Notes: generated from the letters alone by a model not told the origin. DNA of 64,000 bases from Pyrenochaeta sp. MPI-SDFR-AT-0127 (GCA_020747015.1 JAGTJM010000087.1:54314-118313); one strand, 5' to 3'. Shown: positions 33,591 through 48,281, counted from the stretch's first letter. Translations and numbers: made by a program.

Positions 33591-34316
33591 AGCGCATAGT
33601 AAAGGTTTAGCATAAGGAGGGTTCAAGATTTTGGATATACATGGGCGTCACGCGAGTATTTCTTACTCTGATATTTAGAAATTCCGATGCGATTGCGCCG
33701 CATACATGAATAGAAACATATACATGAATCCTTGTGCCTTCTGATCGCGTCTTTCTGGTCTCCATTGGGAACCTGATAGAGTAGGGACACTTTCCTCATT
33801 CTGGTATTCTCTTGACTTCACTGCTACCGTGGCACATGTTTCCTCGTTCAACATTGTCAATATTATGCTGAGGAACGTAGATGTAATACATTAACTTCAT
33901 CCAACCTCTACTCACTGAAAGAGATCGTGAGAGGTCTGTTAGAGTATGAATTAAGCAAGCTTGCCATGTTAAACACCTGCGCGAAACACCACCTCAGCAA
34001 AACTGCATGAAGAATGCGAAATCACTATCATGCGAATAAGATGACGGATATAGTCTCGTGGATCAACTCGTTTCGAACAAAACACCAAGTACTAGTCGTG
34101 TTCTTCAGCAAGTCCACAAGAGGAAGAAGGATTAAATCAAACCGCTCAAGTGAGACAGGTTGTAACTTATGTATTATTCTTCATTTCTGCATAGATGATC
34201 CCAACCATAGAGAATACTTTGGAAATATACAATGATGCGGTATATGCAGGAGACTGACGTTGCGCCTATGCTGAGAGTTATCACCCAATCCATTCAATCG
34301 TCCAAAACAAGCCATG
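33591..34316. other. Convergent intergenic region
   Basis: This lies between the hairpin array and the stop codon of the MFS transporter gene. I see no gene or further repeat copy. Confidence 0.5.
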
Positions 34317-36326
34317 TTAAGTACCACCCCAACTTGCACCGCCAGCGCCAATACCCGTACTGCCCAAATTAGAGCTATATCGTCTAAAGCCCTTCCCCAT
34401 GCCAATTGGCACCGACGATCTTCTTCGCACCGATCGTATCCTCCGTCCCTGTGAGTGGCTCCTCGCGCGGTCTAGTGCGGTGGACAATCTTCTGCGATCG
34501 CTATGTCCCTCACCGCCGCTATCATCATCCCTGTCTTCAGAAAATGCCGCATCGCTCGACCGCGTACTCGTATAACTCAAGATATTTGTTGGCTCTCCTA
34601 GCTCGCCGAATTCGGATTCCGAAATTGCTTCCTCGCTGTCTATGCGGATCGTTACTGGTCTTGTTTCCTCATCTTCTAACTCGTCGACGCTTAAGGTGAC
34701 GCTCTCTTCATCCGAGTCGGGATCATCGCCGAATCCCTTCCCTTCAACAAGCCAAAATGTTGGTATCGCTGCCAGCAACGATATCACAGACATAGTCCAG
34801 AATGGCACGATGACATACCCCCTCTTGACTCCCCATGTAAACAGCCCGCCCCCAAAAGCCGGGCCCATGGCCCTGCCCACGGCACTGAAGCTCGTTGCTA
34901 GCCCATTGATAGTCCCCAGCACCCTCAAACTACTCGCACTATTCGTCAACAGTATCGTACTAGTTGGGAACGCGAATGTGCCTCCCACGCCTCTAAACAT
35001 GAGCAGTCCGACCATTGCGATTTGTTGTTTAGTAGGATCCTGGATGAGGCTGATGAACGGTGTGATGAAGAACACGAACGGGAAGATGAGGAAGGCAATT
35101 CGAAGACAGCGTAGCACGCCGAGATAGCGCGCCATAGGCGGGAAAATGAGGAACTGGCAGAGTGTGGAGGAAATGGCGAAGAAGGTGAATATTGCGCCGA
35201 TGCGTCGGGAATCGATGCCAAATCCGCCTGCAAACTTCAACGGTAGCTTCACATTAGGGTCATCTAAAGACTGCGGAGGATGGTGCATGAAAACTGGAAG
35301 CAGCTAATGATGTTAGCGCATTGAGGAGGTATACAAAGCGTGTCTACCCACCTGGTCAAAGGCAAGCGTGTACAGCGCTAGAAGTGTGTAGACAACCAGA
35401 TTCAGAGTTGTCTGATATGTCAAGACGTCTCGAATCTTTGGAGAATCCTCCTTGATAATCTCATTGGCAACGCCAAGGCGCGCTATAGCCTCGTCGTCGA
35501 ATGCCTTCTGTTGCTTAAGGAGTGGCTCACGTTCAGGAATTATCTCCTTGTGCTTCTTTGGGATGTTGAACGTTTTGCGAACAAATGTCGTGATCTTGGC
35601 ACCTGTCCTCAGACCAAGATCTGGTTTATCCCTCTTGCTTTCTAACGTCTCCTTAAGGAACAGCCAACCCACGACAATCCCAATTGTGAAGAATGTGGCT
35701 GCCATTAGGTTCGGCAAGATGTACGGAAAGTGCTCAAGAAACTTGCTTCCTCTCGGTTGACGAGGGTCCACCCTGAGCGGATTCGACAGCGCACCGCCCA
35801 ATGTCGGCCCAAAAATTGCGCCTACTGTATACACCAGCGGCATGATTGAGAATGCCCTGGGCTGCAACTCCTTCCACGGACATAGCTCCGCGACCGTTGT
35901 CCTAAGTATACCTACATTCCCATTTGTCAGTCCTTGCAGGGCGCGAGCCGTCAAGGCCATGGGCAGATTGACTGAAAAGCCCCAGAGCAGCATAGTCCAC
36001 ATGGTGTTGAAGAGGCCAAGCAGTATTATCGGCTTCCTCCCGTAACGGTCAGAGGCAGCTCCCCACAGCAGTCCTGTAAAGGCCTGGCATATGGAGAAGA
36101 TGGCAGATGCGATGCCCGCCCAGCGCGCAATGTCGTTTTGCGGCACATTGAAGGACTCCATGAGCTCGGGGATGTAGGGAAAGACCGAGGTCAGGGCTAT
36201 GGGCTCGGCAAAGCGACATATTGCTGGTGCTGGGATTAGCAGGGGAGCTTCAAGTTTGGGAGAGCGGTGTACGAGGTGCGTACAAAGGATGACCAGCTGC
36301 TTGACTGGCAACTTGTGTTCTGTCAT
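34317..36326 (-). CDS. MFS transporter (DHA1-like)
   Basis: Three exons, 36326-36284, 36223-35352 and 35303-34317, give 633 aa. The first junction turns VIL/SICRFAEPIALTSVFPYIPE into the usual first helix, and the second restores LAFDQLLPVFMHHP. About 12 membrane helices are visible. The MFS loop 2-3 signature is GAASDRYGRKP, and ARALQGLTNGNVGILRTTVAEL is in helix 4-5. A long central cytoplasmic loop carries charged residues. The C-terminal ~130 residues are cytoplasmic, Ser/Arg/Asp-rich and likely phosphorylated. It resembles the proton-antiport group that includes yeast YCR023C and plant ZIF-like transporters. Cargo cannot be told. It diverges from the P450 gene over 2.6 kb, so co-regulation is possible but unproven. 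An upstream in-frame ATG at 36395 would add an unlikely leader. Confidence 0.9.
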
Positions 36327-38973
36327 GGCGAGTCCAGGTGTTGTGTATGCATAGTAGAGGAGAGAGACTATGCGACACCAGGCAGAAGGAGGCACAGCAG
36401 AAGCAGGCTGGAGGATTGACTCCTCATGTTTGCGTGCTCACTCGGTGTGGAAAAGCGCACCCCGCAATGACGGCTAGCCGCACAGGGTCATGCGCCGTTG
36501 CGGGAAGCACGAGTCACGCCCTTCCCGTCATGGCGCTGTTTCGCAATTCATTCCGAACTCCGAACGAGCTCTTGGTGAGATGCGCGGTGAGGCGGGCTTC
36601 TGGCCTCGTGATGGTGTGGATGATGGTGTGGAGTAATGCTGTCCGACTACCGCGGCACGTTGAGCTTCGTTGGAGAATCGCCAAAGCTCCACCTATCCCG
36701 GTCACACCAGGGTCCACACAGCTGCAGGTGGGTTGATACAAAACTTGAATATAAGATCTGAGCATGTTCTCTATACTGGGCGTTGCAGAGTGAGTAAGAA
36801 TGGTTCTTGGATTCTTGCCAGCTATCAGATTGCTGCAGCACACTTTGCGACTTGACACAAAACACCATCTCTTCTTCCACTATCAACATATAACATTCTC
36901 GTCCTGTTGAAGAGTATATAGTGGATACAATTTTATACCGATCGAACATGGTGGAACTCATTGTTATGCGGATAGATGGCTGGAGGGCTAGTCTCTTCTC
37001 TAGCATGCGCAACGTCGGCTGCTCTATTGTTAGGTTGACGATTGCATTCCACTGCTCTTGTGTCTTCCCTCCAGGTATCATGACAAGCTTGTTGCCAAAC
37101 CCTCAATCGTCAGTGGTGCCACTGCAAAGATCTCTGGCAGGATCAGCTCGTCTACGAAGGAAAGAGAAAGGAGAACCCCATACAAAGGAAGCCAATGATA
37201 AAATTCTTTTCCTCTAAACTCACAATTGAGTCTGGATGCACCGTCACTTTGGTACCTTTCACTCCCACTGAGCCTTTCAATAAAGTCTGCCGGGCCTCGC
37301 CTAGCCCTTGTATTGAGAACTTGCGCAGCTGAAGATGTAAGGTTTTAATACGCGTTTGGGCTGGAAAACCTGCCAACCGAGAAACCGAATCTGTTGCACG
37401 CGAGCAATTGGAGATCGAGATCTCAGCAGCGGAAGCGGGATGGTTGTAGTTAGATCCGTATTTTGGGAGGGTGCCTGCGAACCAATGCTATACGAGGTGA
37501 CCTGGCCGTCACTGTTCTTCCAGCGGTATCTCCCTGCGCTAGACCCGAGAGCAGATCAAATGCGAATCATACTTCGCGTATCGAATCCACAATATACCTC
37601 GAGATTAGATGTTGAAGAGTTGTGATCGGTAGGTCCAACTTAGCGACTTCGTATTTCGTACATAACGAAGTGCTAGGAGTTGCACATGTATGCTCAACAA
37701 AAGTCTACCAAAGGGGGTGTTTTAACACTAGCAATGTCTACTAAATCTCATGGTCTGGCTATCTCGGCTTGTGTTGCCTTTCAAACAGCGTCGTCAGCTA
37801 TGCACATCCACCCCTGCAGCCAATCGGTACTCCGAGGCTGAGAAGCTTGACGGCGGGACGGGAGCGGCAGCATGCAGCCCTTTGGAGTAACAAAACCAAG
37901 ATCTCAAGGTTGGAGATGTTGCTTGCGTGGAGGATGTGGCGATTCCTATGCTGTAGAGTGGGCCAAGTTGAAGGAAACGAGACCCACATGGTTGGTTGAA
38001 GCTAGCTCAGAATCATGTCCAAGAAGAAGCAAACAATGGGGTTGGGAGATTTGTTGGCGGTCTTGTCGAGGATGGCAGCGCTTCGAGAGAGTCATGGCAC
38101 TGGGGCTGTGGTTGTGCCAGGGACAGTTGAAGCCCGAAAAGGTCACTAAGCGAGCCTAACAACAGCCATCAATTTCCTGGAACCTCGTCCCCCTCCACTC
38201 GGTCCGCTCCCAAAGAGATCAGCACTGTCAATCAACGGCTATTCATGCACGTCACGCTCTTCAATACCAATATGCCGGCAGCCACGCATCCTGTCGGACC
38301 GCCCAAAATACCGGCAGATGTCTTCACATGTCCATCTCACCGTCTGTCGACGCGAAGGTGACAGAAACCGCAGAAAGTTGATTAATCTTCCGTGTCACAC
38401 TTCAACACCAACGCCACCGGTACGCTAGTCCAATTGCCGATGTGGCTAGAACATCGTGAATGAAGGACTTGCTCAGAGTATCCCGCTGCTCCCGTGTTCT
38501 CGGAACCTTGCGTCCTTAGCTGCAATTAGTGCGGATTGTGGAATCGTTCGCTCGCCCGTTCCCCGCTGCTGGAGCCAGCACATCCTCCCGCAGCTCGTGA
38601 GTGTGGTGTTCGCTCTCGAGGACCAATCGAGTCAGTGGTGATGGTGATCTCTTATCTGGAGCGTGTGCCGCGTTATTGGGGCGTAATTCTGTCTTCGCTG
38701 CACCACTTGAGCACTTAGCGAGGCGGACAGTAGCGAGGCGCTCAAAGAGGAAGGTCCGGTTCTGGGATTGCCTTGCAGTGGATATAACCCGACATTCCAT
38801 CTCTCGGCTCCAGCGATCGTTCCTGACCGTCACGAGCTGTGGACTGTCTGCTGGGCCTAGGTACCAACCAGCCGTCACCATCCAGACTGTCGGGCGGCGA
38901 CCACTCTCTCCTTCAATACAACCAGTCTCCACACCTCTCTCGAGGACGGGCATTGCAGGATTGCGGTGCAACG
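36327..38973. other. 2.6-kb divergent intergenic region
   Basis: This separates the MFS and P450 genes. Frames up to about 200 codons overlap on both strands near 38.5-39.2 kb and 36.6-37.1 kb. None has a motif or plausible splice pattern beyond the P450 start itself. Confidence 0.45.
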
Positions 38974-40648
38974 ATGGCTTTCACGTCACTCCTACTGAAA
39001 GCCATTGCCTTCGGAGTCGTTCTCTTGATCAGTCAATACATACTCGCATATCTAAGATCGCCACTCAAGAAGATCCCTGGTCCATTCTTGGCCAAGTTCT
39101 CAAACATCTGGCGCCTGCGCAACCATTATTCACAAACGCATATCGAGACACAGAAGAAGCTGCATGCGAAGTACGGCGATGTTGTTCGTCTCGGACCAAC
39201 GACGGTCGCTATTGCAGATCCTAGTTTGATCAAGACAATCTACAACACACGAGGCACATTTTTGAAGGTGAGTCTCCAAACCAGCTCTGAAAAGCAGGGC
39301 GGGTACTTAATCCACGCAGAGTAACTACTACTCGGTCAACGATGCCCTCTCAAATGGTCATATCCTCCAAAACTTGTTCAGTACGCGGAGCAATGAGTTC
39401 CACGCCCGCGGTGTCAAGCCTGTGCAGAAGCTGTACAATCTGCAAAGCGCCATGCAACTAGAAGCACTCATGAACGATGACGTGCGCGTCTTTTGCTCAG
39501 AGCTGGAGAGTAGGTACATGCAAGGCGAAAACGAGGGTAAAACCTGTGACATTGCAGACTGGATTTCGTATTTTGCCTGGGACTTTCTAGGCCATATGAC
39601 GTGGAGCAAGAGAATGGGATTCATGGAGCAGGGCGAGGATGTTGGGGGGATGCTCAAGACAGCTGAGAATGTTATGCGATACTTTTCTGTTGTTGGCCAA
39701 ATACCCGCTCTTGACAAGTGGCTCGGCAAGAATCCATACTTGCCGTCGTCCATTTACAAGTTCGATGACTTCTCCGTGGCGGCTGGCTTCTCGGTCGAGC
39801 GCTTTGTCGAGCGCATGCAGAATCCTGAACTCAGCAAGGGCAAGAAGGATTTCCTCAACGGGTTTCTCAAAGCAAAGGAAGAGTTCCCGAACCTGGTTAC
39901 AGATAATGAAGTCATTGGATATATGATTATCAACGTAAGTTTATTTCCAGGGATGTCATTCCCGTCTGACAAAGCGCCCGCATGTATGGTTTCCTTACAT
40001 TAACCCACTACTAACAACGATCAGATCCTCGGCGGTGCAGACACGCTCGCAATAGTAATAAAAGCAATCTTCTACCACGTTCTCAAATCCCCCTCCGCAA
40101 AATCCAAACTCATCGCCGAGCTCCACGCCGCCAAGCTCTCTTTCCCCGCTGCATACAAGTCGCTCGAGCACCTCCCATACCTAAACGCCTGCGTGGCAGA
40201 AGGTCTGCGCTGCCACCCAGTAGTAGGCCACATCTTCGAGCGCGTAGTTCCTTCTGGCGGATTAAAGCTACCAGACGGCACCATGTTGCCCCCAGGCACA
40301 ATTGTCGGCGTAAATCCCTGGATCATCCACAGCAATGAATCCATCTACGGCGAAAATACTGACCAATTTATCCCTGAGCGCTGGCTCCGCGGGCCTGCCG
40401 AACACCAGCTCGCATTCGAAGCTCGCATCAAGAAGATGAAGGACGCCGACATGTCGTTTGGCGGCGGCAACAGAGTCTGCCTCGGCCGTCCGCTGGCCAT
40501 GGTCGAGCTGTACAAAGTCGTCGCAACCGTGTTTTCCAGGTATGAGATTGACCTCGAAGACCCGGCTCAGGAGTGGGAACTGCATAAGCAGTGGTTTGTG
40601 TGGCCGCATAAGATTCGGGTCAAGATGAGTCCCATTGAGAGCTCATGA
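38974..40648 (+). CDS. Membrane-anchored cytochrome P450
   Basis: Three exons, 38974-39267, 39320-39934 and 40025-40648 (510 aa), all with clean GT..AG introns. An N-terminal membrane anchor (LLLKAIAFGVVLLISQYILAYL) is followed by the proline hinge KKIPGPFLAKFS. The oxygen-binding I-helix is GGADT, the K-helix ExxR is EGLR, and the meander has FIPERW. The haem loop FGGGNRVCLGRP places the cysteine ligand at Cys455. All key residues are intact, so an active ER-bound monooxygenase is expected, needing a P450 reductase from elsewhere. The overall pattern is that of the pisatin-demethylase-like/benzoate-hydroxylase-like fungal P450s, often involved in detoxification or secondary metabolism. The substrate is not predictable. 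No biosynthetic core enzyme lies nearby. Confidence 0.95.
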
Positions 40649-41186
40649 GGGGGGGGGGTTGTGATACGATAATGTTGGAGTGGATTTTTTTTGGTGATAT
40701 TGGGGGGTAATTTGTGGCGTTTTGATGCTGCGGTATTGTGTACATTATCTTCTGGACGTGCGTGAAGTACACTGCACATATGAGAGTGATAGGGATAAGC
40801 CTATCCGGTAGGTCTTGGAGTGAGACTAAGACTGTAATTGAGATACCTAGTTTATGATATCAAAGTCAAACAAACACAAAATCACCTCGCATAGGCGACT
40901 TCAGAACAATAGCATAAGCATTGAACTTCCTGTAGTAGTGTACCGTATAAACAGCAGTGATATCGTCCCATATCAAATGCGCCAATGCTTAAGAACGCCT
41001 TCTCCACATTCGCCTTGCCCATAGACGTCCCGAACGACTCCGTGTAATATCATAAAAAGTATGGTATATAGCGAGAAAAGAATTCCAAGAAAGGTTGTCG
41101 GAGCCATGTGTATCGAGGATTCGAAGCGCCGGTGGGGTAGCGATGAAATACTTTGCACCTAAAAAAACCATCCAAGACACTCAAGA
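40649..41186. other. Convergent intergenic region
   Basis: About 540 bp between the stop codons of the P450 and zinc-finger/TenA genes, starting with a G-run right after the P450 stop. No gene is seen. Confidence 0.5.
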
Positions 41187-42687
41187 CTATGAGCCCTGGC
41201 CCACACCCTCCAGTCCCGTGCCATTGCTCAAACTAAAGCTATTCCGCCCATCGGTGATTGGCGCACCATCACCGCTATTCACACCCGCAGCGTTGAGCGC
41301 AGCGGACATGGGTCCGTTCATAGGGCCGTTCATCGTGTTCATGCCATTCATGCTCGACCCTTGCATACCATTGTTCATGCCACTATTTATTGGGCCGTTC
41401 ATACCACTGTTCATTCCATTGTCGATGCCTGCACCCAAAGGACCCATGACAGGACCCAACCGCGCGCTTTCGTCTTGCTCGCCCATGCCATCGACGTCGG
41501 GCCAGAAGCGCTCTTCCAGCCAACATATCTGGCGGAAGATTTCTTCGCAGCGCGCCATTTCTTCCTTGCCGTCGCGTGTTGTTGTAATGTTGGCGAGCTC
41601 ATCCACAAGCGCGCGTGCTGCGTCGACGAACTTGGAGAAGGCGGGGGACGTCCAGTTGGGTATGAGGGCTTGGTGGAGGGCGACGATGTGCGACTCGTTC
41701 GAGGGTGTGGGGAGGGAAGTGCTGAAGCTGGAGGCGTATTGCCATGCGGTGCGGTAGCACTATCTTCTGTCAGTCCTGGATGCACTATACACACAACTCG
41801 ATGAGAGACGTACATGCTCGGTGCCCCACAGCACAACCATGCCTTCTAGCAACGATGCACTCGTACTGCTCGCGCTGACAAACAGATCGAGCAACGCCCT
41901 TGTAATAGGTGTCGGACTCTCCATGCCCACCGCAAGGCCATACTTTGTCGCCGTAATCTCAAAGAACTGCATCTCCCTCCTCATATTGTTCAGCGCGGAT
42001 ATCAGCAGATCCATGGTCCTGTACATGGGATGGAACTGCGAGTTCTGCGTCTGCGGTAACCGTATCTTGGCCAGCAATTGTCCCACAAAGCGTATGTAAC
42101 CTCGCGCATAGTGTCCGTCTTGCACCAACCATTGCGAAAATGGTGCCGCCGCCAGAGATCCACAGCCTGCGTGCGAGAGAAACGGCTGCTGTGTCGCATT
42201 CGTAAACGGTGTCGAGCATATCGCAAGCAAATGCGCCGTCAAGCTGGGCGCATGGTGCGGTGTCATCTGTATATTCGGCGCAATGGGCAGACCCTCACGA
42301 GTCCTTTTTGTGTTGGGTCCTCTCCGGTGGACTTGCAGATTTGGATTCGGTGCTTGGCCGTTGAGTATCTGGCTGGGGCCCGGGGGCATGGCTGAATCCA
42401 TCGACGAGCCATTCTGCTGCTGTTGCTGCTGTGTCTGGAGGATGTGTGCTTGCGCATCGGGCGAGGCGAGGTAGGGCTGGCATTCTTGAAGATGCTCAAT
42501 CTGGCGCGTTGTATTCTTTGCGCGGACGAAGCCGCAGTGAAGACAGCGAACTTTGTTGCATTTGCTGGGAGTGTCTTGGTCTTGAAATTCGGCAAATGCC
42601 TACACACAGCAGTCAATCCATGTTAACTTGCCACTCCTTTGGGACTGTACGTACCCTCCGGATATCTGGGTTGGCGTGACGGCCCAT
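41187..42687 (-). CDS. Zinc finger-TenA/THI-4 fusion protein
   Basis: Three exons, 42687-42655, 42599-41814 and 41759-41187 (463 aa). A further 125-nt leader intron is likely at 42820-42696. Residues 24-51 carry a C2HC, BED-like finger: Cys30, Cys33, His47, Cys51 (CLHCGFVRAKN...HLQEC). A Gln run follows, then from about residue 115 a TenA/THI-4 (heme-oxygenase-like helical) domain: FLSHAGCGSLAAAPFSQWLVQDGHYARGYIRF, then TEHCYRTAWQYA and IFRQICWLEERFWPDV. Asp of WLVQD, Cys of EHCY and Glu of LEERF fit the catalytic set of thiaminase II. TenA enzymes salvage pyrimidine breakdown products of thiamine. The N-terminal finger suggests nucleic-acid binding or dimerisation. The C-terminal ~60 residues are Met/Asn/Gly repeats. 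Enzyme activity is inference. Confidence 0.86.
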
Positions 42688-45526
42688 TGTGGCCACTGTA
42701 GACTGTCAGCATCGCAAAGGCTGCATCGGTGTTGGACATTGTTGCGCAGAGAATGCGGCTCGTTGCGATGGTGCAGAGAGTGCGTGGTAGTAAAGTAACG
42801 GACGACGAAAGCAGACTTACCTCGAAGCGGCGATGTTGAAGATCAATGTATTCTATTGCGGGTTTGGTAACGTTGAATACTGCCGCGCTGAGGTTCCCGC
42901 ACTTGCCTTACTCAGCGCGATTGGGCCGCACCTGCCCACTTTCGTCAAAGGAAACGCCGCCATGTGTCGCAACTTCCTCCCAGTGGAAGGTCGCAGAAGA
43001 TTGGGAAACAAGGACAATTTACTTGACAAGTAACCCTATTATATGCTTGGAATGTGATTACTGCTCGAATAATCAAATTGTACCATTAGCCGGGGCACAT
43101 ACACCATATCTTAGTAACCATACCGTGTTCTGTTCTGTTCGTTAGGCTCAAGCACGGAGCAGCTTGCGAAATGTTTCCGCCCTTGCTCTGGGTATTCTTC
43201 CCCTCGTTTTCAACACGCCGTTAGTTTCGAGACAAACACACTATATTATACCAACAAATTACAAGCAGTTGCACAAAGACTCTAAGCTGTTTTTGCTCAG
43301 CCATCATAGCCATAGGTGTTTTTGACGTAGATATGGCAGAATAGTTTCTTACACATGAAACTGCTTGCACAGCTGCCCATGACAGCTTCACCCTCATGGT
43401 ACATCACCACCATCCACTCTCAAGACAACGCCGATCCAAAAGACCTCGCCGACAACTCCGGCATCTTCCATTCTATTCACATGTCTCTGGCTGGTACACG
43501 ATGCATCATACTACAGCTAGCATGTGCTTCGGTGGGGCTATCCCGCTCCTCCGTCTCATGTACACCTACGCACACGACTCTGTCACCACCCACTAAGTAC
43601 ACCACCCCTCAGCTCTCCACCCTTGGCCCAGTCACGAGAATTGCCTCCCGATCGTCATCGTACTCGCCAGGGAGACGGGAATAACGTGCGACGGCGTGTT
43701 GCATCGCGAAAGCTTGGCCGTAGGCGGGGAGGCTAGAGACAGAGCATGCTACCCATCTCTGAGCTTCAAAAAGCCGCAAGTGCGTCACCGGCGCCGAGCT
43801 TACAAGGCTCCAGCACTGCGCTGATGAGCTCATGATTTACCGGGAGGGAGACCTTCCACCCTTCTCAAAGCGGGCCTCAAGCGGATCTTCGGCTTAAGAG
43901 AGCGCGGCTGAGGAACATGAGAGGACAAAGTGTATCTTTGCGGGTCACACGCAAGCCCAAGATCTTCACGATCTGCCGGTCATGAACTGTGGGGTCTGGG
44001 GACGAACCAAGCAGGTGGAGCGACAGAAAGCTGCAGTCAGTTCTGCATACATCGGGTGGCAATTCTCGTGACTACCTGCTAGCATCCACAGTCTCTGTAG
44101 CTGAATGTGACAGTGACAATGAATGACATGGGGGAGCTCTGCGCCAGGTTTCTGGAAGCGCGAGTTGATTCGCCCGAATCCCCAAAACCATGTCTGGGGA
44201 CCAAAAAAGGGCTGATCTTTAATATATTGCGATGTGCTGTACAGAGTCCCGTTTGCCAAAAATTATGTCATCATAATTCCACCCGGCTTCGTTCCGCTGG
44301 GAGCCTGGAAGGCGGGCTGGTGGAGGTCGAGATGATGGGATTTGTTGCTTCGGGAGATGGGGATCTTACCCATGATGATCGTAATACCCCCATGGAGCAG
44401 CTTCCCCGCATTTCATGCCTCAGCCGCTTGACCCTTCAACACCATGAGTTAGTGCAATGGATACTGCAAGGATGCTGCTGGCGGTGAGGGAATTCATGTA
44501 AGAGTATCCCGTGGACCACAAGCCATGTCTTAGATACCGTTCACAAGCCAGCGCCGCGTTGAAATCCAGTGTCGGCTCATCAGTACCCCCAGGCTGAGGT
44601 ACTTGATTTTATGCTGGCAGTGTCGCGAAAGAGCAAGTATCAACGCCCCGAGAATACTTCCAAGCTTCTCGAAGATCGGCAAGGCTTCCCAAGCTGACTT
44701 ACCATAGTAAGAACTCCTTTCTTCGCGTGACATTCGCTGATTCGTCTAAGTGGCTGACGCCTTCCGTCTGTCGTTGCAGCGCTGCCGATCCTCACATCAT
44801 CGTATCAAACGACTATCCAATCATGTTAGCGTACCTGACTTTTGGCTTCACAATACTTCCAAGTGCACTCTGCATCTGACCCTCTCGCCCTCCAAACCCT
44901 AGCCCAAAGAAAGACATGCCCCGATTGAGATCGGACCCTGTGGTGTGTTGTGAACCCTCATCGAGCGTAGTTTGGGTAGAGATGCTGGTCTGGTGTCGGG
45001 AATATGTTTTCCCCCAAGACGCTGCTGCGTCACTATCCCTCGTTGGTGACCATGTGGAGCTCTGCCAGCTCAAGCCTCGCTCCGAGGCAAGTAACGATGC
45101 ACAAGCTGCCATGACCGTGCTACAGCACACGATGACCTACGAGCGGGTCTACTGTTGGCTGCGGTTGGTTGCTTCGGGCGATTTTGGAGCTTCCATCCTT
45201 GACACCGCCTCGCTGGCAGCACGGCAGAATGTAGTCCGGGAGCATGGGTAGCTTTGCACAGCACTGATGATCGTTGTTTGGATACAGCGACACCAGTGTG
45301 GATCGTGAGCATAACTGGAAATAACTGGGGCGATGCTGTGCAGCTTGCGATTTGTTTGGAGAAGCTTTTAAGGAGATGATCCCCCAGTGTTGTGGGTCAG
45401 CTCAACTTTTGAGATTTTGGACGTCTACAAACTGTAGCACACCGCACTGTTCTGTACACATTCCATCCGTAATACCGGATGCACCTACAACACTCAGTTA
45501 GCTAGAGTTACACATCGACACGCAAA
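42688..45526. other. 2.8-kb intergenic region
   Basis: It includes the leader intron and promoter of the TenA-fusion gene at the left and the glucanase promoter at the right. Between them, frames of about 100-126 codons (43355-43684, 44107-44487, 44813-45251) show no motif. No RNA gene or element end is seen. Confidence 0.45.
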
Positions 45527-47004
<1,478 letters not shown>

Positions 47005-47520
47005 GCGCTAGGGCAACGATGCAACACTGTCCCCATGATGGACGCTACGCATAAACTTCCAGCTCTTTATCTGTTTGCATTTCACGTTCGCTCCGATACC
47101 TTGACCTCTATCCTCCACACCACAGAATAACGATGTAACGAATTCCGTTTCGCTTCGAAGATACCCCGATGCGTTCGCTCGCTAGAACCGGCCCCATTCG
47201 GGAGCCCCTGCTTGTATTGCTTGACACACTGGCGGCCTGTGATTGGGTGGTCAGCCATGTACAATATCAATGGACCAGAGTTTAAGTGGGGCGCAGTCAG
47301 CGCAAGCCATATAGCAGACGATCCGTATAGCAGAGAAATATGACTGTTGAATGAGCCATAATAATAATCCCTAGATCAAGGATGCAGTGCTGGTGACGCG
47401 GTGTTGTGTTAGCCTCTCCCGGGGGGTGGCCAGGTTGCGGGCAGGAGTTCGCGCCAACCGCCGCGGAGGCAATCTCACGCAGGCGGCATAAGTGACGCCC
47501 AAATCTCGGTGGCAAAGCTC

Positions 47521-47544
47521 GTGCCAGAGTGCCAGAGTGCCAGA
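47521..47544. repeat. GTGCCAGA triplicated
   Basis: Three perfect copies of the octamer GTGCCAGA. No function is suggested. Confidence 0.75.
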
Positions 47545-47706
47545 GGTTGCTTGTTTTGCGGGTGACATGATGGTGCGACGCAATGGGTGGGGCGGGCGTG
47601 CGACAAAGGATTGTCTCCTTTATCCTGCTTTCCCAGTGCGGCAGGACGTGCTGCGTTCAGAAACGTTGGTACCTGAGCTAGGGACACCGGTCTTTGCAGG
47701 CCGGCC

Positions 47707-47740
47707 GTGGGCAGCGTGGGCAGCGTGGGCAGCGCAGGCA
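47707..47740. repeat. GTGGGCAGC short tandem repeat
   Basis: Three perfect copies of the 9-mer GTGGGCAGC and one degenerate copy. No function is suggested. Confidence 0.75.
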
Positions 47741-48281
47741 GATCGGCGCTCCACTGATACGACAAATCTGGAGAAGCTCTTTTTACGGTGCTGACTGTGG
47801 ACACGAAGGGGCTAAGCCTCTCGCCGTGGTCGACGTCCAATGCCAGCGGGCGCTGTCTGCGAGCTGAAGGGCTGTCTCGCACTGCGCGCCGCCCACCAGC
47901 CAGCACCATGGTGACAATTCCCCCGGGCTGACAAGGAGCGCGACTCCAGACTGTTAGGCGTCCTCAGCTCGACGGCTCGCAATTTCCAGAAATAGGCCGT
48001 GCATGCAGCCAACCTGATGAGCAAAGCGAGGAGCTCGCTCCTGAATGCACGCCATGCCCCCTGCGACACGAGAAGTCTAAACACCAGCGGCGGGCAGCGA
48101 TTGGCGGCAGCGCCCTGGACGGCGTGAAATTAGGCATAGCGGCACCATTTCGACGACATTGCGGCGTTACTGCGTGGGCCGCGCTTGGTAGCTAATGCAG
48201 GAACTGGGTTGGGCGGCGCGACCAGAGATTGGACGCCCGACTGCGCTTAGGGGCCGTTTCTCGGTGTGACCGGAAATCAAT

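Noticed and set aside
36647..37081. A 144-codon minus-strand frame
   Set aside because: The middle reads somewhat protein-like, but there is no family motif, and overlapping frames on the other strand look equally good.
34317..42687. A secondary-metabolite gene cluster (MFS, P450, TenA fusion)
   Set aside because: No PKS, NRPS, terpene cyclase or DMATS gene and no Zn2Cys6 regulator is present, and the neighbours are housekeeping or wall genes.
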